Origin: Phycomyces blakesleeanus NRRL 1555(-)
Taxonomy: Eukaryota > Mucoromycota > Mucoromycetes > Mucorales > Phycomycetaceae
Assembly (NCBI RefSeq): GCF_001638985.1
Contig: NW_017265168.1
Location: 282,219 to 346,218 of the forward strand
Direction: 5' to 3'
Length of the DNA stretch: 64,000 bases
A program made the position numbers and the translations under genes. A model generated the notes under the pieces. It was given only the letters and a program-made list of their open reading frames with translations, had not been told where the DNA came from and did no database searches. Position 1 is the stretch's first letter, and every line of letters starts with the position of its first letter. This document shows positions 59,113-64,000 of the stretch, piece by piece.

Positions 59113-60326
59113 ATGCAGATAATGGCTCCAAGAACTAACATCAACCAGAACGCACATACCAATAGATCAACATCTAGGCCATTGATCAACGCAGTCAACA
59201 CTGGGCGTATAGAATCGTCAAATCCAATGATTGCTCCTAGACCAGAAAATATGTCAATTCCAGTGTCAGAGTTTAATGATGTAGTCAGTCTTCTCGCTAC
59301 ACTCAATGACAAAATGACAGCTGTTAGTTCCGATGTTAGTGAATTGAAAGGTAATTAAACACAAACTATATTATTTTCCAATAGACTGACTATTTGAACA
59401 GTACAATGCCAGGTGGGTGCTCAATCGACTGGCATGCAAGCCGTTCTGGATTCTGATATGGATCCTCAGAACATCATAAGCAGCTCAAGACACCCAAAGA
59501 TCTCAGTGAGCTCAAATACTAAAATTATAAAAACAATCTCCCTTTAAATCGAACATCAATATACCTTTAATAGAGTATTATTTGGGGGCGGTTAAGAGAT
59601 ATTAATCTTAAGACAGATGATTTGGAGTTGATCAAAGAGAATGATGATAAACCAACTTGGGATGTCAATGTTGGTTTGTCTGACAAGTTTAACAAGAATC
59701 TTGCAAGTGATTTGATGCTTTACATTTGTTGTCAACCTGTAGCAGCCATGGTATCACCAAAAGAGCTATGTGGTATAATTGTAAACAGCTATTACAATCG
59801 CTTGACTGCTAGTAAGCTTACTGAAGAAGACAGACAGACAAACACTACCTCAAACAGAAGAGGAAATAGAAAGACTGCTGTAAGCATTTCTATTTATAAT
59901 AATTCAATTTTGACAAGTATACTTAAAATATTATATATCTCATAGCTTAATAAAAGGAGAAAAAAAATGTACACAAAGCATAAGGATGCCATTACTGAAA
60001 AGTTTAATTGGGATTATAATGGCGTTTTTTACAGAGATGCAATGTCTGGTGATGAGACAGAAACCGATACTTCTGTTGTTGCATCTCGTCCTGGTTGGCG
60101 TAGTGATGAGGTAATGTTTTATATAAAACGGTTTTTTTGTTGTTTGATTCCTGATGTATATATACATTTATAGTTGAATACCGTGTTTGACTTTCTTGAT
60201 GAGCTCGCCAGAGATGACTTGGGAAAAAGAGCAACGCAGTTGAAGTTGCGGAGTCATGTGTTAGTACACGAGACAATTCCTCGTGGCTTGGTCACAAAAA
60301 TGCCTACGTGGTCAAAACGCATATAA
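59113..60326 (+). CDS. Type-1 CACTA accessory protein of copy B, intact (about 318-321 aa)
   Basis: Five exons, 59113-59350, 59402-59505, 59574-59879, 59946-60110 and 60174-60326, join without a stop; every junction phase is consistent. ATG 59122 is preferred because copy A lacks the upstream ATG 59113. Order: an Asn/Arg-rich start; a coiled coil (FNDVVSLLATLNDKMTAVSS); a Gln/Ser linker; a conserved helical region KPTWDVNVGLSDKFNKNL to LCGIIVNSYYNRL; a basic RRGNRK segment; the acidic MSGDETETD; RPGWRSDE at the exact end of exon 4; and a last helical exon. This is the only intact member of the type-1 accessory family here. It may act on A-type elements in trans (inference). Confidence 0.85.
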
Positions 60327-60433
60327 TAAAATTTCTGTCTTTTTAGTTGCACTCTTTATCACATCTCTTTTTATGTCTATGAACTATGTTTTATATTATT
60401 ATTATTATTTTAAAAAAAAGATAGAGTATTTTA

Positions 60434-63400
60434 TTAAGCGTACAGCTTTCTTGGCAGAGGAATAACAACAACTTTTGCTGCACCACTACCAGACACATGA
60501 CTTCCAATTGCAATTGGCGACAAGATGCGGTGGACAGGCAGAATGTTGTCGTAGTCATACTTCAGAAATTCTGGCTCATACAACTCAATGCCCTGCTTGA
60601 TTCTAGATTGATGGCAAGGAATTTTGTACCACTCAACGAAGGCAAATACGTGTTGGGGGTTGTGACAAGGGAAAAGGTTGGTGTGCGTGAGGTTTGGTGT
60701 AAAATCGTGCAAGAACAAGTACTTAATACGACCAGCATATCTTTCCTCAGAGTCTCCACTTTTTTCAATAAATTTCGCTTGTATATGCGATCCTCTCACG
60801 ACCAAACCTTCTCCACCTGTGTAAACTTGTCCAAGAAGATTGATGGACGAAATCTTCTGGATTCGGTCATTCACAAACCAACAATTCCTGATTGTTGTCT
60901 TGGCACTGCAAAGAGAATCATCGTCATACTCAATTTTATAGAAATCGAGCCGACAATCATACTCGGATTTTCTCATTGTTGTTGGTGGCTTCAAACACAA
61001 TGGTAGAGCAGAAAGAGGTAGAGATTCGTTGCCAAATGTTTGCTTTGAAGGCTTTTCAGTGGATTGTAGGAACGTTGGCAAGTGAAAGAATGACGGTATC
61101 AAAGGATGTGGCGAAAGTGCAGGATTATAGATTTTACAACCAGACAGCTTGAGAAAGAGAGAGAGGAGTAAAGGGCTGGTAACATTTCTGAGATGCGCTT
61201 GACAAAAGTCACCATTGTAAGAACTCTCAAGAAACCTTTTCATGTAGGTATTCTCGAACCCACTCTTCTGGTTTGTCTCAAACCCTTTCAATACACCATT
61301 ATAGCATTCAAAGCTAAATAGCCAAAATCCGTAAATTGGCCCAAAGTCCTCAATCGTTTCTTTTAGATGGAGATGGAGATGCATGTTTTGCGTGAATACA
61401 TCTGGTTTATAAAAGTCTTCACAACCAACACAGAACTCCTCCAAACTTTCGTGAGCTTTTTTGATCCCATTTTTGGTGATACTTGGCTTCGTCAATTCTC
61501 TGCATGCATCGACAAAATGGATCCAATTGCCAAGCAGATCATCTCGCAGGCGTGTCTTAAGCAGAACAGGAGAGTATATCAGGCACCATGATTTCCACTC
61601 ATCTGCTTTCATAAACGGAAATTTCTTTCCAATCTTTATCTTCAGAGTCGTATACCCTACAGGGAGTACCATTCTATTAGCCTCTTCCTGCATCTCTACC
61701 AAATCTTTGTCATCAAGCAAATTGGTTGCAATCCAAATATCCATCATTCGTTTTGCAGTCCCGAGAAAAAGGTTGTGCATGGGATCGATAATGGTTGCAC
61801 GCACTGGCTCAAAGTATACAAGTCGATGAAGCTCAGACCAACGAACACCATTCTCAATCTCCAATCGCTTTCTCTATGTCAATGTCTTTGCATTCTTCCA
61901 CAGGTTTGCATGTCTGCGATTTTCTTCTTTTGTGCGGTCTACCCATTCCGAAAACTTAAGCCCAAAATAGTTTACAGCATTGGTACCATCAATACGAGCA
62001 AACTGACGATTGCATTTGTAGCATGCACATGTGCTGTTGTGAGATGTAAACCCACACGTCTTCCTTGCAGCAGGGATGTCGCATGCAACCATCAACAGAG
62101 CGGCATGCACCAGAGCACCTGAGCAGTTATATGTATCAGTTGTGATACCTTTATACAATAGCATAAGTTCATCAACAAGAGGACGCAAATAGTTATTGAT
62201 CTCGTCGGTGCTTGCTTCTTTAGGTCCAGGCATCAATCCAACAAGAATGACATTTTCTGCCTTGTTCCACTCTTCTCTCGGCAGATTGTTAATTGTCAGG
62301 TATATCGCACCACAAGAATATGTTACTCCATCAAATGGTTGAAACCAATCAATGTTCAGTGTCAATAGTAATGATCGTTCCTTCAAAACAAACTGGACAC
62401 CATCCTCATCCACTAATTCGTTCCACATCTTTCCATCATATACATCGAATAAAGTACCGTCAACTTTTGGTTCACGATTCCATCTGTTGATCATACTCTC
62501 AAAAGAAGGACGTGTAAACATTTTTTTCAAGGTAGTTGTCAACAAGTTATAAACAAATGTGCACTTTGGAATCATGGTGTTCTTCATACTAGACTTGTAG
62601 AGATCATTCTTACAATGCGTCTTACTACCAACTCTTTTGAAATTGCAGGATGTATGTGTGTTGTTGCTGTAATTGTACAATGTGTGACAATTACTGCATG
62701 CTACATATTTTGATATGCCGTTTGTCAAGTCATTGTATCCTGTTATTTTCCTCAAACCCGGAATGCTTGTGGGAAGTCAGAAATCCTCTCCATAATGTTC
62801 GAGGATTGTATTTATGAATGTAATCAAAATTATTGCGCCTTCATCCACAATGAAGCTAGAAATAAATATCACAGTGAAAACCGCAATTACTCGATGCCAA
62901 ATATTCTCTGAAAGGTTTTCTGTAGACTCTGTAAGTTATCATAAAATAATATTAATTTTTTGTTTCTTTAATTCAAATCTTTTTTCTTCAATCATAGTTT
63001 ATTTTTAATATTTACCCTGTTCTTGCTCTCTGTTCTGTTCTTCTTGCTCAAATTCATCTGACGACTCATATTCAGACTCATACTCTGAGGTATGCTCCTC
63101 TGTTTCAAAAAGAGATTCTTCCACCAAAAGAGGTAAGTTGGTATTGACATACTGCTCTGGTGAGGGTGCACCAACAGAGTAATTATCATCTATTGGTACC
63201 AAGTTTAAATAGAGTGCGCATTGGGTATAAAAAATAAAATACTATTACATTCAATATGTTCTTCAATTTGATCTACGTCTATATCAGCTTCACCAGTGTT
63301 TACTTTGGCTGTCAAAACTATTTGTTCTAATGGATTAGAATACATCATATAAATAAATGAAAAATTGATAACTTAATTTACCATTAATGGTTTTATCCAT

Positions 63401-63529
63401 ATTCCTGTCATTATCATTCTGGGCATGACGCTTGGCAGTTCTTTTATCTGTCATGGTGTATCTGAGATGATTGCGATTGCATCTTGTGCATTTGCAACGA
63501 ACTTCATCGGGATTGGCAATGGCAAACAT
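60434..63529 (-). pseudogene. Type-1 CACTA transposase of copy B, two stops and a lost splice acceptor
   Basis: Collinear with the copy A gene. TGA 62777-62779 replaces the CGA of copy A (EDF-R-LPTS). TAG 61874-61876 is shared with A. At the exon 3 acceptor A reads CTCAG but B reads CTTGG (about 63198), removing the AG. On the other hand B keeps CGA where A has TGA 36712. B also changes SFERYNG to SFECYNG, hitting the residue after the candidate catalytic Glu. It cannot make a full transposase. Confidence 0.9.
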
Positions 63530-63770
63530 TTTTTCACTTAATTTTTTTAATAATAAAGGAAGTGTGTAACAGCCGTTGCTTATTATAATTGTCTTTATTA
63601 TTTTGAAAAAATTCTCTCAGGGACTCTGATATATATTAGGCCAATGATATGTCTTTAAATATATTCTCGCTGCTAAACACAGGAAATGACCTGGGTTGTA
63701 ATTTTTTGGCTACTGTTATCGATAATTCCAGGTAAGTGGAATTCAATTATTTTAAGGTGTTTTTGCAGTG

Positions 63771-64000
63771 TCTATGCCGTGTTGCTTAACAGACAAGAAT
63801 AAAAAGATAAAACATGGTTATTATATATGTGTCTATTTATTAATAATTTTCTCTTTCTCTCATCAGCTCATTAACTCATCAGTTCATTATAAGGACATAC
63901 CAACATTAGAAATTTATCTGATAAATCTGAATAATATATTTCTTTATTTTATTCTTATATCTAATTTTGTTTATTTTCGATCTCTGTTAGTACTGCTAGC
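63771..64000. other. Right flank of copy B
   Basis: AT-rich and non-coding as far as can be seen. It begins with the TCT duplication and continues whatever sequence stood at 57443 before the insertion. Confidence 0.45.

Larger units (their letters stand above)
57447..63770. mobile_element. Copy B: full-length type-1 CACTA element (6324 bp)
   Basis: Termini CACTGCAAAAAC (57447) and GTTTTTGCAGTG (ending 63770) are flanked by TCT at 57444-57446 and 63771-63773. Inverted relative to copy A and nearly identical. The accessory gene is intact; the transposase has two stops and a lost splice acceptor. Both copies must be very young. Confidence 0.95.

Noticed and set aside
35834..63770. Large palindrome or inverted segmental duplication
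   Set aside because: Similarity ends exactly at CACTGCAAAAAC on both sides and the flanking duplications differ (ATA and TCT), so two transpositions explain it.

Overview
This is an AT-rich eukaryotic window, almost certainly fungal. It has short GT...AG introns of about 50-80 nt and one intronless nuclear-type tRNA-Phe. Nearly every recognisable protein belongs to a DNA transposon family (CACTA/Tnp2, Plavaka-like, Helitron, PIF/Harbinger, Tc1). The style of the CACTA transposases fits early-diverging fungi of the Mucoromycota type. The species-level guess is inference. Apart from the tRNA I see no convincing host gene, so this is a transposon island built by repeated insertion of elements into elements.

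Layout. 1-1577: right part of a CACTA element (E0; transposase tail plus accessory gene). 3265-6083: old divergent remnant (transposase fragment plus an unrecognised pseudogene). 7207-9668: pair of about 626-bp direct repeats read as LTRs, ending 11 bp before tRNA-Phe (9680-9752). 12133-15233: broken Plavaka-like transposase. 15324-16668: Tc1 element with perfect 53-bp terminal repeats and a dead transposase. 17076-28755: CACTA element E2 (TSD CTA), split by CACTA element E1 (19557-24433, TSD TGA). 29881-30197: pogo-like MITE. 30211-34856: decayed Helitron RepHel. 35699-43439: second Helitron helicase, split by CACTA copy A (35834-42161, TSD ATA). 44065-56682: decayed CACTA element E4, split by a PIF/Harbinger element (44510-47692) and by CACTA element E5 (51361-56227, TSD TAT). 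57447-63770: CACTA copy B (TSD TCT), nearly identical to A but inverted.

The main result is that two CACTA families coexist, each with a distinct two-gene plan. Type 1 (E0, E2, E4, A, B; TIR CACTGCAAAAAC or CACTGGAAAAA where resolved) carries a transposase convergent with a five-exon accessory gene. That accessory gene has an acidic Met-Ser motif and a WR[S/T]DE motif placed exactly at an exon end. Type 2 (E1, E5) carries a transposase divergent from a roughly 200-residue coiled-coil accessory protein. Both type-2 elements appear intact in every exon (about 896 and 913 residues), while all type-1 transposases are broken. Both type-2 copies sit inside type-1 accessory genes, at or just beyond a splice donor.

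All boundaries, exon joins and identities here were read by eye from the sequence. Family names rest on recognised motifs, not on searches.
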